Below, in pieces: positions 1 through 5,185 of a DNA stretch of 5,185 nucleotides. The DNA comes from an uncultured Halomicronema sp. GTDB lineage: Bacteria; Cyanobacteriota; Cyanobacteriia; Phormidesmidales; Phormidesmidaceae. Numbering within the stretch: the first letter of the stretch is position 1; every line of letters begins with the position of its first letter. The notes beneath the pieces are model-generated. The model made no database searches. It worked only from the letters and a program-made list of their open reading frames with translations, and was not told the DNA's origin. Where the stretch lies: contig CALCPB010000574.1 in the NCBI GenBank assembly GCA_937897665.1, positions 1-5,185 on the forward strand, in the 5' to 3' direction. A program made the position numbers and the translations under genes.

Positions 1-75
1 CCTTTTTTCCAAGGGGGGTTGGGGGGATCGTTCCAGCACGGGCATCTGTAGTCCAATTTTAGAGAACTGTTATTA
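1..75. repeat. Right arm of a MITE-like G/C-tract repeat, cut by the window edge
   Basis: This stretch aligns without gaps to 2608-2682 with 71 of 75 identical bases (differences at 37, 56, 67 and 70). It contains the T6-CC-AA-G6-TT-G6-ATC block and the conserved ATCTGTAG octamer, and ends in ATTA. In the second copy this sequence is the right arm of an inverted-repeat element, so here the left arm presumably lies outside the window. The last three bases (TTA, 73-75) are also the reverse complement of the TAA stop of the neighbouring pilin gene. Read on the pilin strand, the C6-TT/AA-G6 stem would start just past the gene and could act as its terminator, but half of that stem is off the window. 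Confidence 0.85.
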
Positions 76-546
76 CGGGTTGATCGGCCCTGACCCAGCC
101 GAACAGTCATAGACTTCAATCCCCATCACCAAATTGTCATCAAACTCTTCAAACTTCTCAGGCTGAGCATTGACTGTAAATAATGGATAACTCCGGGTTT
201 GACTGGCCCCCATAAAACCAATCTGAACGTAGCACTGGCCGCCACCAACCCCCCAGTGGTCATAGTCATATTTGCCGCCAAAGGGGGCATCTTGGGGCCA
301 GTTGACAATGCCCTCCGGTTGGACATCCCGGTTGACATCGGGCGGATATTGACCAAATTCGGTCCGATATAGCTGGGCTTCTCGTGACATGACGCCCATG
401 CTTTGCTTAACTTCGGCATAGCGGGCACGCTGCATCATGGCGGTATAGGCTGGCAGGGCCAGAGCAGCTAAGACCCCCAGAATCACGGTGACGACGAGTA
501 ACTCAATCAGAGTGAAACCCTGTTGGCTTTTCCAACGAGTTTGCAT
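73..546 (-). CDS. Type IV pilin-like protein (prepilin-type cleavage/methylation N-terminus)
   Basis: The product is a 157-residue precursor of a type IV pilin or pseudopilin, which would be assembled into a pilus or type II-like secretion pseudopilus across the envelope. A short basic leader (MQTRWKSQQG) is followed by FTLIELLVV. This gives the canonical prepilin peptidase site G10|F11, with Glu at +5 of the mature protein (E15) and a hydrophobic helix to about residue 33. The C-terminal globular part holds only two cysteines, C105 and C148, positioned like the disulfide that closes a pilin D-region. The ATG at 546 sits exactly one leader length before the cleavage site, which fixes the start; upstream sequence shows no strong Shine-Dalgarno. 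No pilus assembly genes are visible nearby, so it appears to be an orphan pilin. Size fits minor pilins. The stop codon lies in the end of an adjoining repeat, so the native C-terminus may have been altered. Which paralog it is cannot be told. Confidence 0.93.
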   Translation of the reverse strand: MQTRWKSQQGFTLIELLVVTVILGVLAALALPAYTAMMQRARYAEVKQSMGVMSREAQLYRTEFGQYPPDVNRDVQPEGIVNWPQDAPFGGKYDYDHWGVGGGQCYVQIGFMGASQTRSYPLFTVNAQPEKFEEFDDNLVMGIEVYDCSAGSGPINP

Positions 547-1125
547 GGCTTTAATTTAGGGGTTGACTACAACGATCCGTGCCTGGCAGCAGGGAAAACA
601 GCAGCGCTCTCATCAATCGAGGTTGGGTCAAAAACGCCAATTGGAGAAGCTGGGTCTTTCTGATGTGCCGGTGGCGTCCAAACTATCTGCTCGCTTACAC
701 CGTGAATCTCCCCAGTCAAAGGCGATTGCCCGCCACCGAGAAGCCCAGTGCAAGTGGTATCCCCCCCCTATTCAGAGCTTTATCGGTAGGAACAGGGTTC
801 TGATCGTTGAGTTCAAGAAGGCTACATAATCCCAATGTCAGCCTTTATACTTGCTTTATACATTTCCCAGCGAAAATCCTTAGTTCAGCACGCAAAGGTA
901 CTGTATCCAAGCCGTATAGCAGTTCTCAGTGCTCAAACTCCCGAGACCATTGGCCACACCAAGGAGCCTAAGAGCACATTTTTAGTCCTATGGTCAGCGC
1001 ATCAGCCTCTTCAGCTCTGGTTGTCAGCTCGCGGCTGAATTACGCCTCTTCATTTTCCTAAGCAACAGGACACGTAAGGCAGCCCAGGAGCCAATTTTGG
1101 AGCGGCACTTTGCGGCGATCGCCGG
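547..1125. other. Intergenic stretch with no supported gene
   Basis: About 580 nt lie between the pilin start and the end of the glycosylase gene. Open frames exist on the plus strand (563-829 from a TTG, 835-1038 from an ATG). Their translations are rich in Gln/Arg/Ser without a recognisable domain, signal or hydrophobic pattern, and they lack convincing ribosome binding sites, so I do not call them. There is a C8 run at 761-768 and a short palindrome CCAATTTTGG at 1091-1100. The pilin promoter should lie near 550-650 on the minus strand, but I could not identify credible -35/-10 boxes. The region could hold decayed coding sequence or an sRNA; nothing shows this directly. Confidence 0.6.
1115..1122. 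repeat. HIP1 octamer palindrome (one of four in the window)
   Basis: GCGATCGC occurs here, just past the stop of the glycosylase gene, and again at 2073-2080 (upstream of the tRNA promoter), 3980-3987 (inside the beta-barrel gene) and 4550-4557 (inside the signal-peptide region of the FecR gene). HIP1 is strongly over-represented in most cyanobacterial genomes. Four copies in 5.2 kb, far above random expectation for an octamer, is the main taxonomic clue here. Confidence 0.9.
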
Positions 1126-1689
1126 TCACAGCTGGGGCGCGGCAAGGGTCTGCAACAGCTCACCATAAACGTCGACCAAATCACGGAGTTGATAGTGCGC
1201 ATTGAGACCGCTGGGATTGGGCAGCACCCACAGCTGAGTGTCGCCCAACCGTTCGGTTTGTCGACCGATCTGAGCCCGCCGCTGCTGAAAGGCCACGCGA
1301 TAAGCAGTAACACCTAAAATAGCGAGCCACTGCGGTCGGAATTTTGTCACTTTGGCATTTAGCTCTTTATAGCCCTGGAGCAATTCGATATGCGTCAGCT
1401 CATCAGCCCGCGCGGTGGCCCTAGCGACGATATTGGTCATGCCATAGCCAGCATCAAGTAACGTGCGATCTTCCGTGGGATCTAAACAGTGATCGGTAAA
1501 TCCAGCCTGGTGCAACGTTTTCCACAGACGATTGCCGGGCCGAGCAAAGTGATGCCCAACGGCGGCGCTATAAATACTGGCGTTAATTCCACAGAACAAT
1601 ACCTTGAGGTCGGGGCCGATGATATCGGGCACGTCGCTATTGTAGGCAGCTTGGATCTCGGCTTTGCTGGGTTTACGCAGTTGCGCCAT
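1126..1689 (-). CDS. mug: Mismatch-specific G:T/U DNA glycosylase (Mug, UDG family 2)
   Basis: This gene encodes a base-excision repair enzyme that removes uracil, ethenocytosine and, less well, thymine mispaired with guanine, acting on double-stranded DNA in the cytoplasm. The 187-residue product aligns along its length with E. coli Mug (168 aa) as I remember it. Shared features are DVPDIIGPDLKVLFCGIN near the N-terminus, the ARPGNRLWK block, QAGFTD, LAILG, and the WVLPNPSGLN segment (about residues 154-163) that forms the DNA-intercalating wedge. Asn36 in CGINAS matches the catalytic Asn18 of E. coli GINPG. The following residues are Ala-Ser instead of Pro-Gly, an odd but possibly tolerated change. 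The ATG at 1689 is preferred; an in-frame TTG three codons upstream (1698) would give 190 residues. No strong Shine-Dalgarno is seen for either. The N-terminus is about 20 residues longer than in E. coli. It stands alone, downstream of the tRNA on the same strand. Confidence 0.93.
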   Translation of the reverse strand: MAQLRKPSKAEIQAAYNSDVPDIIGPDLKVLFCGINASIYSAAVGHHFARPGNRLWKTLHQAGFTDHCLDPTEDRTLLDAGYGMTNIVARATARADELTHIELLQGYKELNAKVTKFRPQWLAILGVTAYRVAFQQRRAQIGRQTERLGDTQLWVLPNPSGLNAHYQLRDLVDVYGELLQTLAAPQL

Positions 1690-1852
1690 AGCAATCAAAC
1701 TCGTCAGGCAGAAGTCACATCACAGGGCAGAGCACTCTCACCTCTGACCTCAAATTAAGCAGTCAGCCCCCAGATTTACCTTAGCTGAGCTCAGTTGTTC
1801 GCGGCGCGTCTCCCTGAAGTTACAGGCGACATCCCCATAAAAATTCCCCACG

Positions 1853-1890
1853 CCCCCCAAGCAAGCCGAACCGACGGCTTGACGGAGGGG
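1853..1890. other. Stem-loop between the tRNA and mug genes, possible weak terminator
   Basis: A perfect 7-bp stem CAAGCCG (1862-1868) / CGGCTTG (1875-1881) with a 6-nt loop is flanked by a possible outer C4/G4 pairing (within 1853-1858 and 1887-1890). It lies about 70 nt past the tRNA 3' end on the minus strand and about 165 nt before the mug start, so it could separate the two transcripts. No T-run follows immediately on either strand, so a classical intrinsic terminator is not supported. The rest of 1690-1958 shows no gene or other structure. Confidence 0.35.
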
Positions 1891-1958
1891 ATAGTTGCAA
1901 CATTAAGCAACCTTGTCATTCACGACGACGGCAAAGCTAAAAACGATCTTGAATTAAA

Positions 1959-2032
1959 CGAGCACGAAGGGATTCGAACCCCCGACCCTCAGAACCGGAA
2001 TCTGATGCTCTATCCAACTGAGCTACGTGCCC
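1959..2032 (-). tRNA. tRNA-Arg(CCG)
   Basis: A complete 74-nt cloverleaf can be folded by eye on the minus strand. The acceptor GGCACG-type stem pairs 7 of 7 (one G-U: GGGCACG with CGTGCTC). The D-stem is GCTC/GAGC with a 9-nt loop containing GG. The anticodon stem is TCAGA/TCTGA around loop TTCCGGT, giving anticodon CCG (reads CGG, Arg). A 5-nt variable loop follows, then a T-arm with TTCGAAT loop and a GGGGG/CCCTT stem including two G-U pairs. The discriminator base is G. CCA is not encoded; the next bases are TTTA, so it must be added enzymatically. Confidence 0.96.
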
Positions 2033-2045
2033 TCGGTCAAGCTAG

Positions 2046-2054
2046 ATTGTAGCA
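2046..2054 (-). promoter_or_regulatory. Extended -10 promoter of tRNA-Arg
   Basis: On the minus strand TGCTACAAT matches the extended -10 consensus TGnTATAAT with one mismatch. Transcription from about 7 nt downstream would begin near 2039, leaving a very short leader before the mature tRNA 5' end at 2032. No TTGACA-like -35 is seen 17 nt upstream (sequence GCGGGC, overlapping the HIP1 site at 2073-2080), which fits an extended -10 promoter. Confidence 0.6.
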
Positions 2055-2508
2055 TCCTCCCATCGGGTGCCCGCGATCGCCGAAATGAATTTTACAGTGG
2101 GGCACCGTCGGGCCAAGAGTTGCGTCTGTCAACATTCGATCACCCGACTAAGCCGATGCCACTGGGGTTACCCAAAAGTTGATACGGCTCGATGGGCTTG
2201 GCGAGAGGTTCGATACTCGCCAGCATTAGCAACAACACACAAAAAGACTTTTTCATTCTTGGGGCTCAGAATGCGGCTAGAGATAAACACCGCTTGAGCC
2301 AGCCAGATTGCGAAAGCGCTAACGTGTTTATCGTCCGCCAGAGGCCTGATTGAGATCACAAGCACACCTGCTCAGTAAGCAGGCACAATTTCTGGCCGAC
2401 GGGTTTTCTCCTGGCAGAGACGCTAGCGCGAACGACTCCGCTCAACCCTCAACTTCCTTCCTGGCCCGCCATCTAGCTGATTGAGTGGAATCGAAATCAG
2501 CGAACGAT
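2055..2508. other. Intergenic stretch with no supported gene
   Basis: About 450 nt lie upstream of the tRNA with no convincing coding sequence. Open frames at 2067-2297 (plus) and 2168-2365 (minus) have no recognisable domain or ribosome binding site and overlap antiparallel. Two simple hairpins are present: GGCGAG/CTCGCC at 2200-2205 and 2216-2221 with a 10-nt loop, and CCTGCT/AGCAGG at 2367-2372 and 2378-2383 with a 5-nt loop. Neither is followed by a T-run. Confidence 0.6.
2415..2434. repeat. Short motif resembling a dispersed cyanobacterial repeat
   Basis: CAGAGACGCTAGCGCGAACG closely resembles a short sequence (AGAGACGCTACGCGAACG) that I recall being scattered through intergenic DNA of heterocystous cyanobacteria. 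It occurs once in this window, so repetition cannot be shown here. Confidence 0.3.
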
Positions 2509-2682
2509 TTATACCGATTCTGCATGACAGCGCTACAGATCGAGGATCCCCCGCTGTCGCCGCCCCCTTGGGAAAGGGGCTATTCACCACCCGAATCTTG
2601 CTGCCCCCCTTTTTTCCAAGGGGGGTTGGGGGGATCGTTCCAGTACGGGCATCTGTAGTCCAGTTTTAGAGAATTGGTATTA
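2509..2682. mobile_element. MITE-like non-coding element with long imperfect terminal inverted repeats
   Basis: The left arm (about 2512-2580) and the reverse complement of the right arm (2603-2679) share, in the same order, TACC(G/A)ATTCT, CTACAGAT, GATCCCCC, and CCCCCTTGG followed by an A/G tract ending in GGGG. The arms are separated by a central 22 nt. The left arm lacks about 10 nt present in the right arm. A TTA trinucleotide flanks both outer ends (2509-2511 and 2680-2682), which could be a 3-bp target duplication. There is no transposase frame, so it would have to be moved in trans. A second copy of the right arm occurs at 1-75 with 71 of 75 identical bases. Structure and repetition support a MITE; the family and helper transposase are not identified. 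Confidence 0.65.
2604..2625. terminator. Strong C/G stem-loop in the repeat, possible bidirectional terminator
   Basis: CCCCCCTT (2604-2611) pairs perfectly with AAGGGGGG (2618-2625) around a TTTTCC loop, an 8-bp stem with six G-C pairs. It lies about 240 nt beyond the stop of the beta-barrel gene on the minus strand. No U-tract follows on either strand, so termination is inferred from stem strength only. Confidence 0.3.
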
Positions 2683-2863
2683 ACCTTTAATTCGATCCAG
2701 CGACTGGCTAGTCCATGAATCTAGGCGCGATCACCAATCTCGCCCGTTGCAAAACAGCGCGAAAAGCGGCACTTAAAGCCAATCCGCTAGCGCCGGGCAA
2801 CCCTATTCTCCTCGCCTGTGGCCCCTGCCACTCCTTCAGGGCTTATGGTCGAAAAATGCGGCA

Positions 2864-4231
2864 TCAAAAGAGCGGAATGGTGGCATCGATGCTAATGCCA
2901 AAAAAGGTGTCGTCAAACGAAATACGCGGTTCGGTTGATCGCCCGTAGCTCAGCCCCCCAAACACAGAGATTCGCACTGCAGGTGTAATCGCATAGCGCA
3001 GCTGCCCCGTGATGCGCTGATAGGTTTCGTGGCGGCTTTGGCGAGTAAAGTCTGAGATCGTTAGGCGGTAGCCAATGCCGGCATCCCACCGGGGCGAGAT
3101 GCGATACCCCAAGTAAGTGCCCACCGAATTTAAGACATTGCTGAACTGCTCAGGGTCGCTGAAGTAGACTTGCCCCTGATAAAAACTATCTAGCGTCAGT
3201 TGGGGCGTCAGCACATCGCGGCGATTGAGGGTCAGCTCAACGCCGCTGTTGCTAAAAAACTGGTCTGTATAGCCCTCTCGAAACAGCAGTTGACTATTAA
3301 AGCTCAGCTGCCCGTAAACGCGATCGGAAAAGCGATGACGAACCCCAGCTCGAAATCTCAGTTCATCATAGTTAGACGCACTCTGCTGGTCGTAGCGCAG
3401 CAAGTTAGTCTCAGCAGAAACCAAGAGATTAGTCTGCGGGCCAATGCTCGGAAAAGCAATGAGGCTAATACCTGGGCGGACAAAGTTATCACCAAATCGG
3501 CCCTGAATCGGGTCTTCTACCAAAAAAACATTGTCGCTGTTAGCGGCCGTCACATAGGTCGAAAGAAACAACACTGGGCGGCGGCCTGGGGTAGGCACAA
3601 TCTGCCGTAGCTGCAAAATGCCCAGCTCTGGATCTTGTAGAGGGTTCCGGAGTTGCAGGGTGCCGAGTTCCGGATCGACGCGGGGGTCGGCCACCTGAAT
3701 CATGCCCAGCTCAGGGTCAAGCCCGCCCTCAGGCAGCGCCTCATCGGCAGGCTGGGGTTTATCTTGAGATCGGTCTGGGGGCGCAATGGCAGTCGGCCAA
3801 GGGCTTCCCGATCGCGCCCCAACAAAGAAGCGCTCTAATCGGGGCGCGACACTTTTAGGTTCTTTTTTAGCGGGTGCCGAAGGGGGGGGCGGCGTCTGAC
3901 TCAAACTCGAGGAGGGGGGCGACGCCCACCTCTCTGGCGGAGCCGCGGGGTCAGGGCTCGCGGATGTGGCGGATGTTAAGCGATCGCCCATTCCGGAGGG
4001 GCCGACGCCAGCCGCAGCGGCTGGCGTGACGCCATTTTGGGCCGCCGTCAATGAGCCAGGCAGCACTGGCACCGCAGCGGCTGACAGCGGCACTTTAGCG
4101 TCATCTAAAGTTTGATGGGAGACAATAGCAGGGGGCGACGGGTTAGCGTGGGCGTGGGCTTGTTGTAAGCTCAAAACCAAAGGTAACCAGCCAATGACCC
4201 AGCATTTAGACAGGTAGATCGGGTTGGGCAC
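2864..4231 (-). CDS. Outer-membrane beta-barrel protein with Pro/Ala-rich linker and DPELG repeats
   Basis: The 455-residue product looks exported. It has an N-terminal signal peptide with a hydrophobic core at about residues 11-22 and AHA cleavage options ending at A27 or A29. Residues 30-170 are a low-complexity Pro/Ala/Ser linker. Residues 172-213 are three 14-residue repeats, each opening with DPELG. From about residue 218 to the end, alternating polar/hydrophobic strands rich in Tyr, Arg and Phe (for example RPVLFLSTYVTAANSDNVF and YLGYRISPRWDAGIGYRL) end in a terminal Phe (IDATIPLF), the usual signal for outer-membrane barrel assembly. The GTG at 4231 is chosen because GGAG lies 6 nt upstream. 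Substrate or role is not known; it may be a porin-like or structural barrel. The linker could span the thick cyanobacterial peptidoglycan or bind a partner. It is transcribed divergently from a secreted FecR-domain gene. A C8 run on the coding strand (3882-3889) encodes part of PPPP. Confidence 0.85.
   Translation of the reverse strand: MPNPIYLSKCWVIGWLPLVLSLQQAHAHANPSPPAIVSHQTLDDAKVPLSAAAVPVLPGSLTAAQNGVTPAAAAGVGPSGMGDRLTSATSASPDPAAPPERWASPPSSSLSQTPPPPSAPAKKEPKSVAPRLERFFVGARSGSPWPTAIAPPDRSQDKPQPADEALPEGGLDPELGMIQVADPRVDPELGTLQLRNPLQDPELGILQLRQIVPTPGRRPVLFLSTYVTAANSDNVFLVEDPIQGRFGDNFVRPGISLIAFPSIGPQTNLLVSAETNLLRYDQQSASNYDELRFRAGVRHRFSDRVYGQLSFNSQLLFREGYTDQFFSNSGVELTLNRRDVLTPQLTLDSFYQGQVYFSDPEQFSNVLNSVGTYLGYRISPRWDAGIGYRLTISDFTRQSRHETYQRITGQLRYAITPAVRISVFGGLSYGRSTEPRISFDDTFFGISIDATIPLF
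3593..3718 (-). repeat. Three tandem 14-residue DPELG peptide repeats
   Basis: Within the beta-barrel protein, DPELG begins at residues 172, 186 and 200, an exact 14-residue (42-nt) period. The following positions are also similar (MIQVADPRV, TLQLRNPLQ, ILQLRQIVP). The DNA of the units has diverged at synonymous sites: DPELG is written GAC CCT GAG CTG GGC, GAT CCG GAA CTC GGC and GAT CCA GAG CTG GGC. This suggests the peptide is conserved by selection and is not a recent DNA duplication. Confidence 0.9.
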
Positions 4232-4483
4232 AAATAGCTCCGCAAACGGTGGCGACTCTATTGTTTAGCCGAGTAGGGAGTCACACATTGCCGATATCAA
4301 AATTTGAGACCTGTAGAAACGCAGTATTTTTGTGAGGGGTTGAGTCCATCGGCGGGAACCCGATCAGCATCAGGCTCAGCCCTGGCCAGTTATCAAAACC
4401 GAGGCTAAGGGAAGTCATCGGATAGCCGAAGCGCTCAAACTGAGAATTGAAAGTGTCCAACAGTTGCAAGTTATCAAACGTAG
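4232..4483. promoter_or_regulatory. Divergent intergenic region between the beta-barrel and FecR genes
   Basis: This 252-nt spacer must hold both promoters. For the plus-strand gene, TTGAAA (4447-4452) followed 18-19 nt later by TTATCA/TATCAA (4471-4477) is a weak candidate very close to the start codon. For the minus-strand gene I see no convincing pair. I found no clear operator palindrome or riboswitch. An open minus-strand frame across 4281-4526 overlaps the FecR start and is not supported as a gene. Confidence 0.35.
4238..4241 (-). promoter_or_regulatory. Shine-Dalgarno GGAG that supports the GTG start of the beta-barrel gene
   Basis: GGAG on the minus strand lies 6 nt before the GTG at 4231. 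The spacing is good, and the signal peptide that follows begins properly from this codon, so the non-ATG start is credible. Confidence 0.6.
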
Positions 4484-5185
4484 ATGCCCATGAGCCAATA
4501 TGACCTCCGACGGGGCGGCCTGGCAAGTATAGTTTATGTGCTTTTGTGGGCGATCGCGCCGGAGTCGGCGACCGCCGAAGCAGTTTTGACCCAGGCAGCG
4601 GTGGAATCGTTTCGGAACCGAGTCGAACTTTCCCGGCAGGGGCAGCCCCCCCGGCTCGTACAGACGAGCGACCAACTTGGCCTCGGTGATGTCATTCGCA
4701 CCCGTCAGGCGGCTCAAATTGACTTGCGCTTTGACGAGGGGTCGCTAGCGCGAGTGGGCGAGTCAACCACCTTTTGGTTTGTGCCCAACACGCGCAACTT
4801 GCGGCTGGCGAATGGAACGGCGTTGCTCCTGATACCGCCGGGTAACGGCCCAACGACAATTGAAACCCCCAACGTTATCACCGGCATCCAAGGGACGGCG
4901 GTGGTGGTGCGTCATCTGCCCGTGGTGAAAGAAGCCACGACGTTCCCTGATCTAACCGCCGAATTTAGCCACAACACGGGGCGAACTGCCGTCATGGTTT
5001 TGACCGATGCCGGCGGCCCGACCGCCGTCGAACTCCGTGATGGCCGCAGCGTTGAGCTGTCGGCAGGCCAAATGGCGATCGTCGATGACAGCAATCTTTT
5101 TTTATTCGAGTTTGATCTGGCATTGTTCTACGAAACCAGCCCCCTAGTCGCAGGACTGTTTTTAGACGATCCAGATTATCCCGGC
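4484..5185 (+). CDS. Secreted FecR-domain protein, 3' end beyond the window
   Basis: An uninterrupted frame runs 234 codons to the window edge, so the protein is partial. The N-terminus is a signal peptide: LRR, then a hydrophobic core (LASIVYVLLWAIA), then ATA|EA with cleavage after about residue 31. From about residue 40 it reads as a FecR domain: GDVIRTRQAAQIDLRFDEGS (68-87), LARVGESTTF, LANGTALLLIPPG, then the characteristic TPN...TGIQGTAVVVRH (128-144) and a later strand pair ELRDGRSVELSAGQMA. Classical FecR proteins are inner-membrane sensors with a cytoplasmic anti-sigma segment. Here that part is absent and a signal peptide replaces it, so an exported binding or structural role is more likely. 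ATG at 4484 is the first in-frame start after a TAG at 4481; ATG at 4490 is equally possible, and neither has a strong Shine-Dalgarno. What follows the FecR domain is unknown. It diverges from a beta-barrel gene. A C7 run lies at 4646-4652. Confidence 0.88.
   Translation, partial: MPMSQYDLRRGGLASIVYVLLWAIAPESATAEAVLTQAAVESFRNRVELSRQGQPPRLVQTSDQLGLGDVIRTRQAAQIDLRFDEGSLARVGESTTFWFVPNTRNLRLANGTALLLIPPGNGPTTIETPNVITGIQGTAVVVRHLPVVKEATTFPDLTAEFSHNTGRTAVMVLTDAGGPTAVELRDGRSVELSAGQMAIVDDSNLFLFEFDLALFYETSPLVAGLFLDDPDYPG

Noticed and set aside
563..1038. Plus-strand frames 563-829 and 835-1038 as small proteins
   Set aside because: No recognisable domain, no clear ribosome binding site, a TTG start for the first, and composition unlike the real genes here.
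1795..2052. Plus-strand open frame of 85 codons
   Set aside because: Its C-terminal half (GIRTPDPQNRNLMLYPTELRA) is the familiar false translation of the complement of a tRNA gene; it runs straight through tRNA-Arg.
2199..2222. Possible tRNA fragment (GGTTCGATA in a stem ending CTCGCCA)
   Set aside because: The T-arm pairing is out of register and no acceptor, D or anticodon stems can be folded upstream; it is only a simple hairpin.
2481..2669. Plus-strand open frame of 62 codons
   Set aside because: It lies almost wholly inside the inverted-repeat element and translates its G/C tracts (PPFFPRGVGG); it is a repeat artefact.
1..2682. A composite mobile element bounded by the two repeat copies
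   Set aside because: The copies are in direct orientation around ordinary chromosomal genes (pilin, mug, tRNA) with no transposase or integrase, so two separate insertions explain them better.
2715..2948. Plus-strand frame of 77 codons
   Set aside because: It overlaps the 3' end of the well-supported beta-barrel gene antisense and has no recognisable features.
3200..3838. Plus-strand frames inside the beta-barrel gene
   Set aside because: They are antisense shadows of the barrel and DPELG coding sequence with no domain content.
4281..4717. Minus-strand frames 4281-4526 and 4415-4717
   Set aside because: They are antisense to the start of the FecR-domain gene, whose signal peptide and domain motifs are clear.

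Overview
The window looks like chromosomal DNA of a cyanobacterium, probably a filamentous or Leptolyngbya-like lineage; this is inference. The evidence is four HIP1 palindromes (GCGATCGC at 1115-1122, 2073-2080, 3980-3987 and 4550-4557), a cyanobacterial-style G/C-tract intergenic repeat in two copies, and a secreted FecR-domain gene beside a beta-barrel gene.

Left part (1-2054): the window opens inside the right arm of a MITE-like repeat that abuts, and contains the stop codon of, a type IV pilin-like gene on the minus strand (73-546). About 580 nt with no convincing gene follow. Next comes a minus-strand gene for a Mug-type mismatch-specific G:T/U DNA glycosylase (1126-1689), then a stem-loop region, then a minus-strand tRNA-Arg(CCG) (1959-2032) with a good extended -10 promoter (2046-2054).

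Middle (2055-2863): this stretch has no gene. It holds a 174-bp element with long imperfect terminal inverted repeats (2509-2682). The right arm of this element matches window positions 1-75 at 71 of 75 bases, so the same family is present twice. A strong C/G stem-loop inside it could terminate transcription.

Right part (2864-5185): two cell-envelope genes diverge from a 252-bp spacer. On the minus strand is a 455-residue outer-membrane beta-barrel protein with a signal peptide, a long Pro/Ala-rich linker and three exact-period 14-residue DPELG repeats before the barrel. On the plus strand is a secreted FecR-domain protein that runs off the window (at least 234 codons). The FecR protein has a signal peptide in place of the anti-sigma and transmembrane layout of classical FecR, so it is more likely an exported structural or binding protein than an iron-signalling regulator. 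The pair may work together at the outer membrane, but only their adjacency supports this.

The most interesting points are the repeat insertion exactly at the pilin stop codon, the structure of that MITE-like element, and the DPELG repeats in the barrel protein with its divergent FecR neighbour. No complete new defence or mobile system is visible.
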